Counted from the first letter of the stretch, positions 1-7,335 are shown. The stretch: 11,036 bases of DNA from CAZBDU01 sp964490725 (GCA_964490725.1 CAZBDU010000135.1:1-11036); one strand, 5' to 3'. The notes: generated from the letters alone by a model not told the origin. Numbers and translations: made by a program.

Positions 1-42
1 GCGCAGGCCCGCGCCGCAGCCCCGCAACCCCCGCGCCGCCGA

Positions 43-72
43 TTGGAAAGGAGCCGGTAACTCTGCTATCCT
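43..72 (+). promoter_or_regulatory. Possible weak sigma-70-type promoter before the ParB-like gene
   Basis: TTGGAA at 43-48 (4 of 6 to TTGACA) is followed after 18 bp by TATCCT at 67-72, with an upstream TG (extended -10 pattern TGCTATCCT). Initiation would fall at about 79-80, practically on the start codon, and would leave the GGAGG at 73-77 out of the message. The match may therefore be fortuitous, with the true promoter lying left of the window. The first 79 bases show nothing else I can name. Confidence 0.25.
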
Positions 73-79
73 GGAGGAC

Positions 80-967
80 ATGGTGTGCTCCCGCCCCCTG
101 GCCTTCTTCGTTGGCCTGGATCACCGGCTGGACCTCTTCGACGACGGGGCCCCCCTGGGGGAGGAGCGGCTGCGCCGAGAGCTCCATCCCCCGCTGCCGG
201 TGAGCGGGAAGGTCCTGGTGTGGGGCTTTGCCCTTCTGCGGGAGGCGGTCCGCAGGGGCGGGCGGGAGCTTCCCTGCGTCCTGCTGGAAGCGCTCCCGGA
301 GCGGGAGATGCTCGAGCTGGCGCTGGCCCTGGAGGGCCGCCGCGGCGACTACTCCTGGGAGGAGCGTCTGGCCATGGCCTCTTTCGCCGCCGCGGCGCGG
401 GAGCGGGGCGAGCCCCTGGACCTGGGCCACCTGGCCCCGCAGATCACGGGCAAGGCCGAGCCGCGCCTGGAGGAGCACCTGCGGGAGTATGCGGGGCTTC
501 CGGAGCAGCTGCGACGGCTGGTGCATGGGGGGAAGTTGGATCTGAGGACCGCCGCGGCCGTCCGGGACCTGCCGGAGGAAGTGGTCCGGCATTCCGCCCG
601 GGCCCCTCTCAGCTTCAGCGCCCGGCGGCAGTTCCTGGTGACGCTGCGGGAGGTGGCCTCGAGGGACGGGCTCTCCGCGGCTGGCCTGTCGGAGCTGTGC
701 GGGCGCCTGCTGGCCGAGGCGGACCCCCCGGCGGCGCTGCGGCGCCTCCGGCAGCCGGGGTTGACCGCTCTGGAGGAGCGGCTGGCGGCGCTTCGCGAGG
801 CCACGCTGGGCGGCAGCGGGGTGCGGCTCCAGGGCCCGCCCTGGTTCGAGGGCAGAGCCTTCCGCGTGGAGTTCGACTTCGAAAGCAAGGCGGTGCTGGC
901 CCGGCGCCTGCGGGCCCTGGGCAGGCTGCAGGAGAAGGCCGATGAGCTCTTCGAGCTGCTACGCTGA
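80..967 (+). CDS. ParB/Spo0J-like protein with degenerate CTP-binding box, function unknown
   Basis: A 295-residue soluble protein laid out like ParB/KorB-type proteins. Residues 37-70 resemble the ParB N-terminal domain (HPPLPV, then VLVWGFALLREAVRRGG, then PCVLLEAL). Residues 75-105 resemble the 'eLALxEnxxRxDlsxxEra' segment (ELALALEGRRGDYSWEERLAMA). Residues 137-165 match the central helical region (YAGLPEQLRRLVHGGKLDLRTAAAVRDLP). Residues 226-295 form a C-terminal tail with WFEG-type and FDFESK-type strands seen in KorB-like relatives. The GERRxRA box that binds CTP in true ParB is replaced by GFALLREA, so clamp-type CTPase activity is doubtful and a chromosome-partition role unlikely. 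GGAGG at 73-77 lies only 2 nt before ATG 80 but 5 nt before GTG 83, so initiation at 83 is quite possible. The end overlaps the SPL-like gene by 26 bp, implying coupled expression. The family assignment is by pattern; function is not known. Confidence 0.8.
   Translation: MVCSRPLAFFVGLDHRLDLFDDGAPLGEERLRRELHPPLPVSGKVLVWGFALLREAVRRGGRELPCVLLEALPEREMLELALALEGRRGDYSWEERLAMASFAAAARERGEPLDLGHLAPQITGKAEPRLEEHLREYAGLPEQLRRLVHGGKLDLRTAAAVRDLPEEVVRHSARAPLSFSARRQFLVTLREVASRDGLSAAGLSELCGRLLAEADPPAALRRLRQPGLTALEERLAALREATLGGSGVRLQGPPWFEGRAFRVEFDFESKAVLARRLRALGRLQEKADELFELLR
930..934 (+). promoter_or_regulatory. Shine-Dalgarno site fixing the start of the SPL-like gene
   Basis: AGGAG lies 7 nt before ATG 942, inside the 3' end of the ParB-like gene. 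It favours ATG 942 over the in-frame GTG at 981, which sits after the upstream stop codon, and it supports translational coupling. Confidence 0.7.
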
Positions 968-2033
968 GCACTTCCGCCGGGTGTACGTGCAGCCGGGGCT
1001 GGAGCGCTCCCCGCATCTGCGGCGGGCGCTGCAGGCCCTGCCGGGGGTCCCGGTGGAGGAGGTGCAGCAGGCCGGGGCCATTCCGCCGGAGCACCTGAAC
1101 CAGCACACCCTCTACGTGTGCCGCCCCCGGGGGCGCACGGTCACACGCTGTCCCGGCTCCCGCGGGCACCTGTGCTGCAGTTACCTGACCGTCGACATGT
1201 ATCTGGGCTGCCCCCTGGGCTGCTCCTACTGCATCATGCGCGGCTACCTCAACTTTCAGCCCCTCACCGTGTACCTGGACCCGGAGGCTTCGATCCGCCG
1301 CCTGGCGGCCCTGGCGGCCCGCTCTCCGGGGCGGCCCATCAGGGCCGGCACCGGCGAGGTGGGCGACTCGCTGTGGCTCGATCCGCTGTTCGCGCTGGCC
1401 GGGGAGCTCATCCGCGGCCTGGCCCCCTACCCCAACCTGTCCCTGGAGCTGAAGACCAAGACGCATTTCGTGGATCACCTGCTGGAGGTCAGCCCCAAGG
1501 GCCGGGCGGTGATCGGCTTCTCCCTGAACCCGGCGCCCCTGGCAGCCGCCTTCGAGGGCGCGGCCAGCAGCGTGGAGCAGCGGCTGGAGGCGGCGCGGCG
1601 GGCGGCCCGGGCGGGCTACCGCCTGGCTTTTCACTTCGATCCCCTGATCCTGAGCCCCGACTGGGAAGCGCAGTACGCCGCCGTGGTGCGCTCCATGGAG
1701 GACCTTCCGCCGCAACGGGTGGCCTGGATCAGCCTGGGCACGGTCCGCTATCCCCGGGAGCTGCGCGAGAGACTGGGCAGTGAGGAGCTGCTCCTGGAGG
1801 AGTTCGTTCCCTGCCGCGACGGGAAGTACCGCTACCTGCAGCCGGTTCGCAGCCGCATGTACCGCGCCCTCAGGGAGCTGCTGCGGCGGCGGTTTCCCGA
1901 AACGCCCGTGTACCTGTGCATGGAGAGCGCCGCGGTGTGGCAGAACGTGTTCGGGAGCCTGCCCGGAGGGCTGCCCGGGGTGCGCGAGCTGTTCCCGCAC
2001 CGGCGCAGGAGGGTAGAGCATGAGCAAGCCTGA
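942..2033 (+). CDS. SPL-like (spore photoproduct lyase family) radical SAM protein, non-canonical
   Basis: A 363-residue radical SAM protein of the spore photoproduct lyase family. The [4Fe-4S]/SAM-binding motif is CPLGCSYC, with Cys90, Cys94 and Cys97. It is preceded by a family-typical CPGSRGHLCC segment (Cys70, Cys78, Cys79). GTGEVGDSLWLD (136-147), DGKYRYLQPVRSRMY (293-307) and VYLCMESAAVW (323-333) match the broad SPL-like family found in many non-sporulating bacteria. Genuine SPL splits the thymine dimer of spore DNA and uses a conserved cysteine as hydrogen donor (Cys141 in Bacillus subtilis, in an AACTSD context). Here the equivalent position appears to be Gly136 (RAGTGE), so this is probably not a true lyase. 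The 26-bp overlap with the ParB-like gene and 14-bp overlap with the FecR gene show a tight operon. The family is secure; the substrate is unknown, and nucleic-acid modification or repair is only a guess. Confidence 0.9.
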   Translation: MSSSSCYAEHFRRVYVQPGLERSPHLRRALQALPGVPVEEVQQAGAIPPEHLNQHTLYVCRPRGRTVTRCPGSRGHLCCSYLTVDMYLGCPLGCSYCIMRGYLNFQPLTVYLDPEASIRRLAALAARSPGRPIRAGTGEVGDSLWLDPLFALAGELIRGLAPYPNLSLELKTKTHFVDHLLEVSPKGRAVIGFSLNPAPLAAAFEGAASSVEQRLEAARRAARAGYRLAFHFDPLILSPDWEAQYAAVVRSMEDLPPQRVAWISLGTVRYPRELRERLGSEELLLEEFVPCRDGKYRYLQPVRSRMYRALRELLRRRFPETPVYLCMESAAVWQNVFGSLPGGLPGVRELFPHRRRRVEHEQA

Positions 2034-3156
2034 AGCGACCTGGGCGGCGTTGATCCTCCTCCTGGGTGCCTCCCCCCTGGCCGGCGCAGACCGCGTGGCC
2101 AGCGTGGTCTATCTGGAAGAGGGCGTGGCGGTGGTGCGGGACAGCGAGAGGCTTGCCCCGGCCGAGGTGGGCATCGGCATGGAGATCGAAAACTACGACG
2201 TGGTGAGCACCGATGCCACGGGACTGGCGGAGATCGAGCTTCAGGGCCCCGGGGCCGCCGGCGGGTCGGTCAAGGTGTGGCCGAACACCGCCTTCACCCT
2301 CGAGCTGGACCGTTTCGGGACCGACAGCAGCACCACCGTGGGGCTGCTGTCCGGCACCCTGGCCCTGAAGGTGCAGAAGGTGAGCGGCAGGCGCACTCTG
2401 GAGGTCCGCACCGAGCTCACCACCATGGGGGTGCGCGGAACCTCCTTCACCGTGGTCACCGGCCCGGCCGGAGAGCTGCTGGTAACGGCCGCCGAGGGGG
2501 AGGTGGCCTGCCGGGACCAGCAGGGCCGGGAGCTCATGGCCCGGCCCGGCACCGCCGTGGAGCACCTTCCCGGGGAGCTGTTTCGCGCCATCCCGGTGGC
2601 GGTGAGCGATCTTCAGACCTTTCGCCGGGAATGGTACGCCGGGCGCCTTTCGGTCCTCAAGGCGAACGCCCTGCGGGCGATCCGCGCCTACGCCGGGCGC
2701 TATGGGGAGCTGAGCGAGCGCTTCCGCCAGGCCTACGCCCGGCTCATGAGCCGGCGGGAGATCCTCTCCAAGTGGGCCCGGGAGGACCGCACGGGCCGAA
2801 CCGGCGGGCGCATGGAGGCCATGCGGGAGAAGAAGGAGATGGTGGGAGCGCTGCTTCAGCTGCGCAAGGTCCAGTTCGTGTTCGAGCGGGTCTACTACCG
2901 GCTCTCCGAGCTGCAGGGCTACCATCGCCAGGGTTACGGGCACGGCCAGCTGCGGCCGGGGCTGAGCACGGAGGAGTTCTTTGCCCGCTTCGCCGGGGAA
3001 GCCCGCGAGCTGGCCTCAAAGATGGCGCAGGTGCGCTATGCGGTCAAGCTGTACTCCGCCCGCAACGGCGGCCGTTTCCCCACGGATCTCTTCGATGAGG
3101 GAGAGGAGCCGTTTACGCAGGACGCCGACAGCTTCTTCGGCGACCGCGGGTTCTGA
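2020..3156 (+). CDS. Exported FecR-domain protein
   Basis: A 378-residue protein with a Sec-type signal peptide: a hydrophobic run at about residues 8-22, with likely cleavage near ASPLAGA. A FecR domain spans about 27-185. It contains VVRDSERLAPAEVGIGMEI, a DVVSTDATGLAEIEL strand pair, VWPNTAFTL, LLSGTLALKV and the characteristic TTMGVRGTSFTVV, followed by VTAAEGEVACRD and a PGTAVEH turn. The C-terminal half (200-350) is helical and rich in Arg and Lys, with no obvious transmembrane segment and an acidic end. FecR domains sense or scaffold at the cell envelope. No FecI-type sigma factor or TonB receptor is adjacent, so this is likely a stand-alone periplasmic protein of the kind common in Spirochaetota, not an iron-signalling anti-sigma factor. 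AGGAGG at 2007-2012, 7 nt before ATG 2020, fixes the start. The first 14 bases overlap the SPL-like gene. Ligand and role are unknown. Confidence 0.85.
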   Translation: MSKPEATWAALILLLGASPLAGADRVASVVYLEEGVAVVRDSERLAPAEVGIGMEIENYDVVSTDATGLAEIELQGPGAAGGSVKVWPNTAFTLELDRFGTDSSTTVGLLSGTLALKVQKVSGRRTLEVRTELTTMGVRGTSFTVVTGPAGELLVTAAEGEVACRDQQGRELMARPGTAVEHLPGELFRAIPVAVSDLQTFRREWYAGRLSVLKANALRAIRAYAGRYGELSERFRQAYARLMSRREILSKWAREDRTGRTGGRMEAMREKKEMVGALLQLRKVQFVFERVYYRLSELQGYHRQGYGHGQLRPGLSTEEFFARFAGEARELASKMAQVRYAVKLYSARNGGRFPTDLFDEGEEPFTQDADSFFGDRGF

Positions 3157-3186
3157 CCGGGCCGGGGCGGAGTCTCAGGGGCGGCT

Positions 3187-3774
3187 TTAGAACAGGGTGA
3201 CGTCGCTTCCCACCGCCCGCCGGGCGCGGATGCGCTCCAGGTAGCGCAGCTCCTTGGTTTCCACCGGCTGGGCCAGGGTCTTGCTCAGACGCTTCAGCCG
3301 CACCCTGGCGTCCCCGGTGAAGAAGTAGATCTTGCGCGCCTCGTTTCCCCCCACGTCCCGCGCCGTCACCGGGATTTGCTCCGCCTCCAGGTACTCCAGG
3401 GCAAAACGCACGTTGTTCTCGGGGACCCTGGTGGCGAACCCATCCACCTGGCTGAGCACGCTGCCGCCCCCGAACACCTTCGCCCGCAGCCCCCTGCGGC
3501 CGGCGCCCAGCTTGAGCATGTCATTGATCAGCAGCTCCATGGCGTACATCCCGTACTTGCCGCTGCGGGAGAGGTAGAAGCGGTCTTCGCTGATGGTGTC
3601 CGGCAGCATGAAATGGTTCATCCCTGCCACGCCGCTGCCGGAATCGTAGAGCGCCACGGCCACGCATGAACCCAGCACCGTGGCGATGACCCGCCGCTCC
3701 CGGGTGGCGTGGTACTCCCCCGGAAGGATCGTGACCATCTCCAGCTCCAGCTTGGCGTCGAAGCGGATCTGCAC
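3187..3774 (-). CDS. cheD: CheD chemoreceptor glutamine deamidase
   Basis: A CheD-family protein of about 195 residues. CheD deamidates specific glutamines on chemoreceptors and, in Bacillus and Thermotoga, binds CheC. From GTG 3774, the catalytic Cys37 is in LGSCVAVALYD and His54 in MNHFMLP. Their spacing of 17 equals Cys27/His44 of Thermotoga CheD. VFGGGSV, a conserved glycine-rich stretch, and DVGGNEARKIYFFTGDARVRLK complete the fold. GTG 3774 was chosen because AGGAGG (3785-3790), which overlaps the cheY stop codon, lies 10 nt upstream. The frame stays open to 3852, but that stretch is cheY read out of frame. ATG 3738 (MVTILPGEY) is a possible later start. No cheC is in view. The C-terminus, SDVTLF, nearly matches the end of the receptor-like protein at the head of this operon. 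The family call is firm; the exact start is less so. Confidence 0.92.
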   Translation of the reverse strand: MQIRFDAKLELEMVTILPGEYHATRERRVIATVLGSCVAVALYDSGSGVAGMNHFMLPDTISEDRFYLSRSGKYGMYAMELLINDMLKLGAGRRGLRAKVFGGGSVLSQVDGFATRVPENNVRFALEYLEAEQIPVTARDVGGNEARKIYFFTGDARVRLKRLSKTLAQPVETKELRYLERIRARRAVGSDVTLF

Positions 3775-3784
3775 CCCGCAAGGC

Positions 3785-3790
3785 CCTCCT
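3785..3790 (-). promoter_or_regulatory. Shine-Dalgarno site of cheD overlapping the cheY stop codon
   Basis: The - strand reads TAGGAGGGCC here, with the cheY stop TAG shared with AGGAGG. It lies 10 nt before GTG 3774 and marks cheY-cheD as translationally linked. Confidence 0.6.
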
Positions 3791-4166
3791 ACTTGAGGAA
3801 TTTCTGCACCACCGCCATGAGCTGCTCGGGCTTGAAGGGCTTGACCAGCCACCCCGAGGCGCCGGCGGCCTTGCCTTCCATCTTCTTGCTGTCCTGGCTT
3901 TCGGTGGTGAGCACCAGAATGGGAACGAACTTGAAGGGGGTCTTCTTCACTTCCTTGATGAGGGTGATCCCGTCCATGTGGGGCATGTTGATGTCCGTGA
4001 CGATCATGCCCAGCTCATCCTTCTTCCCTCCCAGACCCTCCAGCACTTTCAGCGCCTCGTGCCCGTCGGCGGCCTGAAGCACCTCGAAACCGCCGTCGGT
4101 AAGAGTGAACTCAACGGATGCGCGCAGGGTCGATGAATCGTCCACGATCAGGACCTTCTTGGCCAT
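3789..4166 (-). CDS. cheY: CheY-type single-domain response regulator
   Basis: A 125-residue stand-alone receiver domain with no output domain, the usual length for CheY. The acidic pocket is Asp9-Asp10 (VDDSS), the phosphoacceptor is Asp58 (TDINMPHMDG), the switch Thr is in VLTTES (87-88), and the conserved Lys109 is in WLVKPF. Phosphorylated CheY carries the signal from CheA to the flagellar switch. AGGAGG at 4173-4178, 6 nt before ATG 4166, is a strong ribosome site. The gene lies 24 bp downstream of the receptor-like gene and directly abuts cheD, so the three are one operon. No cheA, cheW, cheR or cheB gene is in the window, so this may be an accessory CheY. Trp106 fills the position before the conserved Leu-Val-Lys-Pro. 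The CheY family call is very secure; the particular pathway it serves is not shown. Confidence 0.96.
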   Translation of the reverse strand: MAKKVLIVDDSSTLRASVEFTLTDGGFEVLQAADGHEALKVLEGLGGKKDELGMIVTDINMPHMDGITLIKEVKKTPFKFVPILVLTTESQDSKKMEGKAAGASGWLVKPFKPEQLMAVVQKFLK

Positions 4167-4190
4167 GGTTTCCCTCCTCTCAACGGCTCG

Positions 4191-5978
4191 TCAAAACAGG
4201 GTCAGCTCACCGGGACTGCCACCCTCCTCCACCTCGAAGCCGGTCAGCTCGCCGGCAACCTTCTTGTGGGTGAAGATGGTGAACCGCTCGATGATCTCCC
4301 GCATGCTGTTGTTCCGGATGGTCCAATCTTCCAGCCCCGCTTCCTGCAGCGCCTGCTGCCTCCGCTTTCCGGCGTCCCCACGGATGCGCTCCAGCTCGGC
4401 TGCGGTCTGCTCGATCACCTCCAGCAGCTCGGCCAGCCGTTCCAGGTCCCGCTCCGACTGGCCCATCAGCTCGAAGAAGCGCGCCGTGTACACGGAGAAG
4501 GAGCGCAGCGTTTCCGAAAGCGTGTTCTTGGAAAACACGAGCCGCTCGTAGCTCTCCTGGATCTTGCGCCGCATCTCGGCCACCACGCTCTGCTCGCGCA
4601 GCACCTCCCGCACGTAGGACTCCACGGTCTCATCCGTGCGCACCAGGGACTCCTTGATGGCCGCCAGCGCCACCTTGACGTCGTTCTCGATCTTGGCGGT
4701 GAGCTCGGTCATCTCCATGACCGTGCCCTGCCGGTCCTTCAGCCCCTCTTCCTTGGCCACCTCGATCTTGGAGGCCACCTCGATGCTGTAGAAGCGCTCC
4801 ACGATCTCGAAGAAGGTGCGGAACGCCTCCTCCAGGAGCCGAAGGCCTTCCACGACCTGCTGGCCGCCGCTGCCGACCTTCTTCTTCTCCCGCACGGAGT
4901 CGTCGATCCCCGCCAGCAGCTCCTGCAGCACGCCCACAGACTCGTCGAACATGCTGTTCAGCGCCCCCCCCACCACCTCACCGGCGGTAGTTTCGGTGAC
5001 GAACTCCAGGAAGGCCTTGCGCTCCTCCTCCACGCGCTCCAGGATGCGGCGCAGCTCGGCGAACTTCTCCCGGAACAGGTCGTGGCTGCTGCGGATCTTC
5101 TCCGCCACGTCCCCCAGCACCGAGACGCACAGCTCCGGGACCCTCTCCATCAGGGTCAGGGCATCCAGGTCCGCCTCCGAGCCGTCCCCGCCCAGGTCCA
5201 GGTCAGGCTGCCGGATGGAAATGATCACGTGATCGATGGACTGGCGGATAATGTCCTGGAGCTGCACCTCCTCCATGATGCGGAACAGGGGCGTCTTGAC
5301 GCTCTTGGCCTCCTCGATCACACCGGAGAGGATGTCCGCCAGCGTGCTCACTCCCTGGTTGTACACCTCGAAGCTGGAGCTGAGCTTGCCGTGGAACTCT
5401 CCATAGAAGCGGTTCTGGAAGCTCTGGATGTTCTCCACGGTCTGCCTGAAGCCCACCAGGAAGCCCAGGACCTCCTCGCCCCGGTGGATCAGCTCGCGGG
5501 TGTAGGAGATGGTGCGCGAGGAGAGCTTCTTCAGCTCCTCGGTGATGTAGGAAAAGGCCCGGCCTGCCTTGCCGGCCTTCAGAGCGGCCGTCATGGCGTT
5601 GAGGGAGATCAGCTCCATCTCGATGGAGTCTTCCTGGATGTTCTCGATGACCTTCTCCAGCTCCGAAAGCCGCTCGATGCTGCGGTTGATCGAGTCGAAC
5701 ACCTGCTGGTCGCGGTCGCGCATGTCGGTGAAGAACTCGCCGGCGTTGCTCACCACCGTTTTGGCTTCGCCGATGATCTCCCCCACCAGCCCGCCGCCGG
5801 AGGCCTGCTGATCGTCCCGCACGAAGTAGCCCACGATCTCGTTGGCCTCCTGGAACCCCACCTCCAGCTCCTTGAAGAGCTCCGGGAACCTGTTCGCCAT
5901 GTTCAGGTAGATCTCCTCGGTCTTCGCGATCAGCTGGTCCAGTGAGTGATGCAGGCGCACCTGCAGGCTCGTCTCCAT
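4191..5978 (-). CDS. Large soluble chemoreceptor-like coiled-coil protein with CheZ-like DxxxQ motif
   Basis: A 595-residue, almost wholly helical protein without signal peptide or transmembrane segment. Residues 117-158 (around MELISLNAMTAALKAGKAGRAF and ITEELKKLSSRT) resemble the hairpin tip of methyl-accepting chemotaxis proteins (the NLLALNAAIEAARAGE...GFAVVAEEVRKLA pattern) but are degenerate. At 239-250, QLQDIIRQSIDH places Asp242 and Gln246 four apart, as in the CheZ phosphatase motif (QDLTGQVI). An acidic Gly-rich linker (260-272) separates a second helical half (276-565) with a weaker hairpin-like part near 398-445. The tail ends GELTLF. A cytoplasmic role as signalling scaffold, receptor or CheY-P phosphatase is inferred from these motifs and from cheY lying 24 bp downstream. 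ATG 5978 has no Shine-Dalgarno and sits just after a TATAAT box. ATG 5900, with GAGGAG 12 nt before it, is an alternative. Codon composition before 5900 still looks coding. Confidence 0.85.
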   Translation of the reverse strand: METSLQVRLHHSLDQLIAKTEEIYLNMANRFPELFKELEVGFQEANEIVGYFVRDDQQASGGGLVGEIIGEAKTVVSNAGEFFTDMRDRDQQVFDSINRSIERLSELEKVIENIQEDSIEMELISLNAMTAALKAGKAGRAFSYITEELKKLSSRTISYTRELIHRGEEVLGFLVGFRQTVENIQSFQNRFYGEFHGKLSSSFEVYNQGVSTLADILSGVIEEAKSVKTPLFRIMEEVQLQDIIRQSIDHVIISIRQPDLDLGGDGSEADLDALTLMERVPELCVSVLGDVAEKIRSSHDLFREKFAELRRILERVEEERKAFLEFVTETTAGEVVGGALNSMFDESVGVLQELLAGIDDSVREKKKVGSGGQQVVEGLRLLEEAFRTFFEIVERFYSIEVASKIEVAKEEGLKDRQGTVMEMTELTAKIENDVKVALAAIKESLVRTDETVESYVREVLREQSVVAEMRRKIQESYERLVFSKNTLSETLRSFSVYTARFFELMGQSERDLERLAELLEVIEQTAAELERIRGDAGKRRQQALQEAGLEDWTIRNNSMREIIERFTIFTHKKVAGELTGFEVEEGGSPGELTLF

Positions 5979-5988
5979 GGCAGTCCCA

Positions 5989-6016
5989 ATTATATCGTTC
6001 GCCCGTCAAACTTCAA
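5989..6016 (-). promoter_or_regulatory. Sigma-70-type promoter of the chemotaxis operon
   Basis: On the - strand, TTGAAG (6016-6011) is followed after 16 bp by a perfect TATAAT (5994-5989). Initiation is expected near 5982, leaving about 4 nt before ATG 5978. The message would then be nearly leaderless, unless translation starts further in, at 5900. It reads into the receptor-like gene, cheY and cheD. No sigma-28 flagellar promoter pattern was seen on this strand. Confidence 0.65.
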
Positions 6017-6092
6017 CATTGGCCGAAAATCCCCCAGGACCGCGCCGCCCGCCGGGAAGCCCCCTCCCCCGGGGAGCGCCGCTGCCCCTCTT

Positions 6093-6127
6093 TAAGAAAA
6101 GGAAAGCCCGGGGGAGCGCCCCGGGCT
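6093..6127 (-). terminator. Intrinsic terminator after the UgpC/MalK-type ATPase gene
   Basis: On the - strand, AGCCCGGGG (6127-6119), a 5-nt loop (6118-6114) and CCCCGGGCT (6113-6105) form a perfect 9-bp G+C-rich stem. A T-rich tract, TTCCTTTTCTT, follows (6104 downward). It lies 22 bp past the ATPase stop codon and separates that unit from the chemotaxis promoter. On the + strand the trailing TTTT is weaker and no + gene ends here. Confidence 0.85.
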
Positions 6128-6149
6128 CGATTTTCCTGCCAGGTACGGC

Positions 6150-7247
<1,098 letters not shown>

Positions 7248-7282
7248 CAGAGCACCTCCATGGGGTTTATCCTATGCTCCTG

Positions 7283-7311
7283 AGATTAGCCGATTTCCCG
7301 CCATCCGTCAA
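7283..7311 (-). promoter_or_regulatory. Sigma-70-type promoter of the UgpC/MalK-type ATPase gene
   Basis: On the - strand, TTGACG (7311-7306) is followed after 17 bp by TAATCT (7288-7283), which keeps the TA...T core. It sits in the 88-bp gap after the solute-binding gene. Initiation near 7276 gives a leader of about 29 nt carrying the GGAGG ribosome site, so the ATPase can be expressed apart from the gene before it. Confidence 0.55.
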
Positions 7312-7335
7312 TGGAAAACGACGCGGCGCAGCGGC

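Noticed and set aside
615..2027. A 470-codon - strand frame opposite the ParB-like and SPL-like genes
   Set aside because: It is an antisense by-product of high G+C. The + strand carries clear radical SAM and ParB-type motifs.
3157..3186. Possible shared terminator between the convergent FecR and cheD genes
   Set aside because: The 30-bp gap has no convincing inverted repeat or T tract in either direction.
3775..3852. Apparent N-terminal extension of CheD overlapping cheY
   Set aside because: Those codons are cheY sequence out of frame, and a Shine-Dalgarno at the cheY stop supports GTG 3774.
4266..5945. A 559-codon open frame on the + strand opposite the receptor-like gene
   Set aside because: Its composition is a His/Leu/Asp-rich mirror of a G+C-rich gene, it matches no family, and the opposite strand has a coherent helical protein with promoter and tail motif.
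6004..6009. TTGACG on the - strand upstream of the chemotaxis TATAAT
   Set aside because: It leaves only 9 bp to the -10 box, so it cannot be the -35 element; TTGAAG at 6016-6011 fits with 16 bp.
6022..6029. GCCGAAAA on the + strand, resembling a sigma-28 -10 box
   Set aside because: The spacing to a TAAA-like box is wrong and no + strand gene follows.
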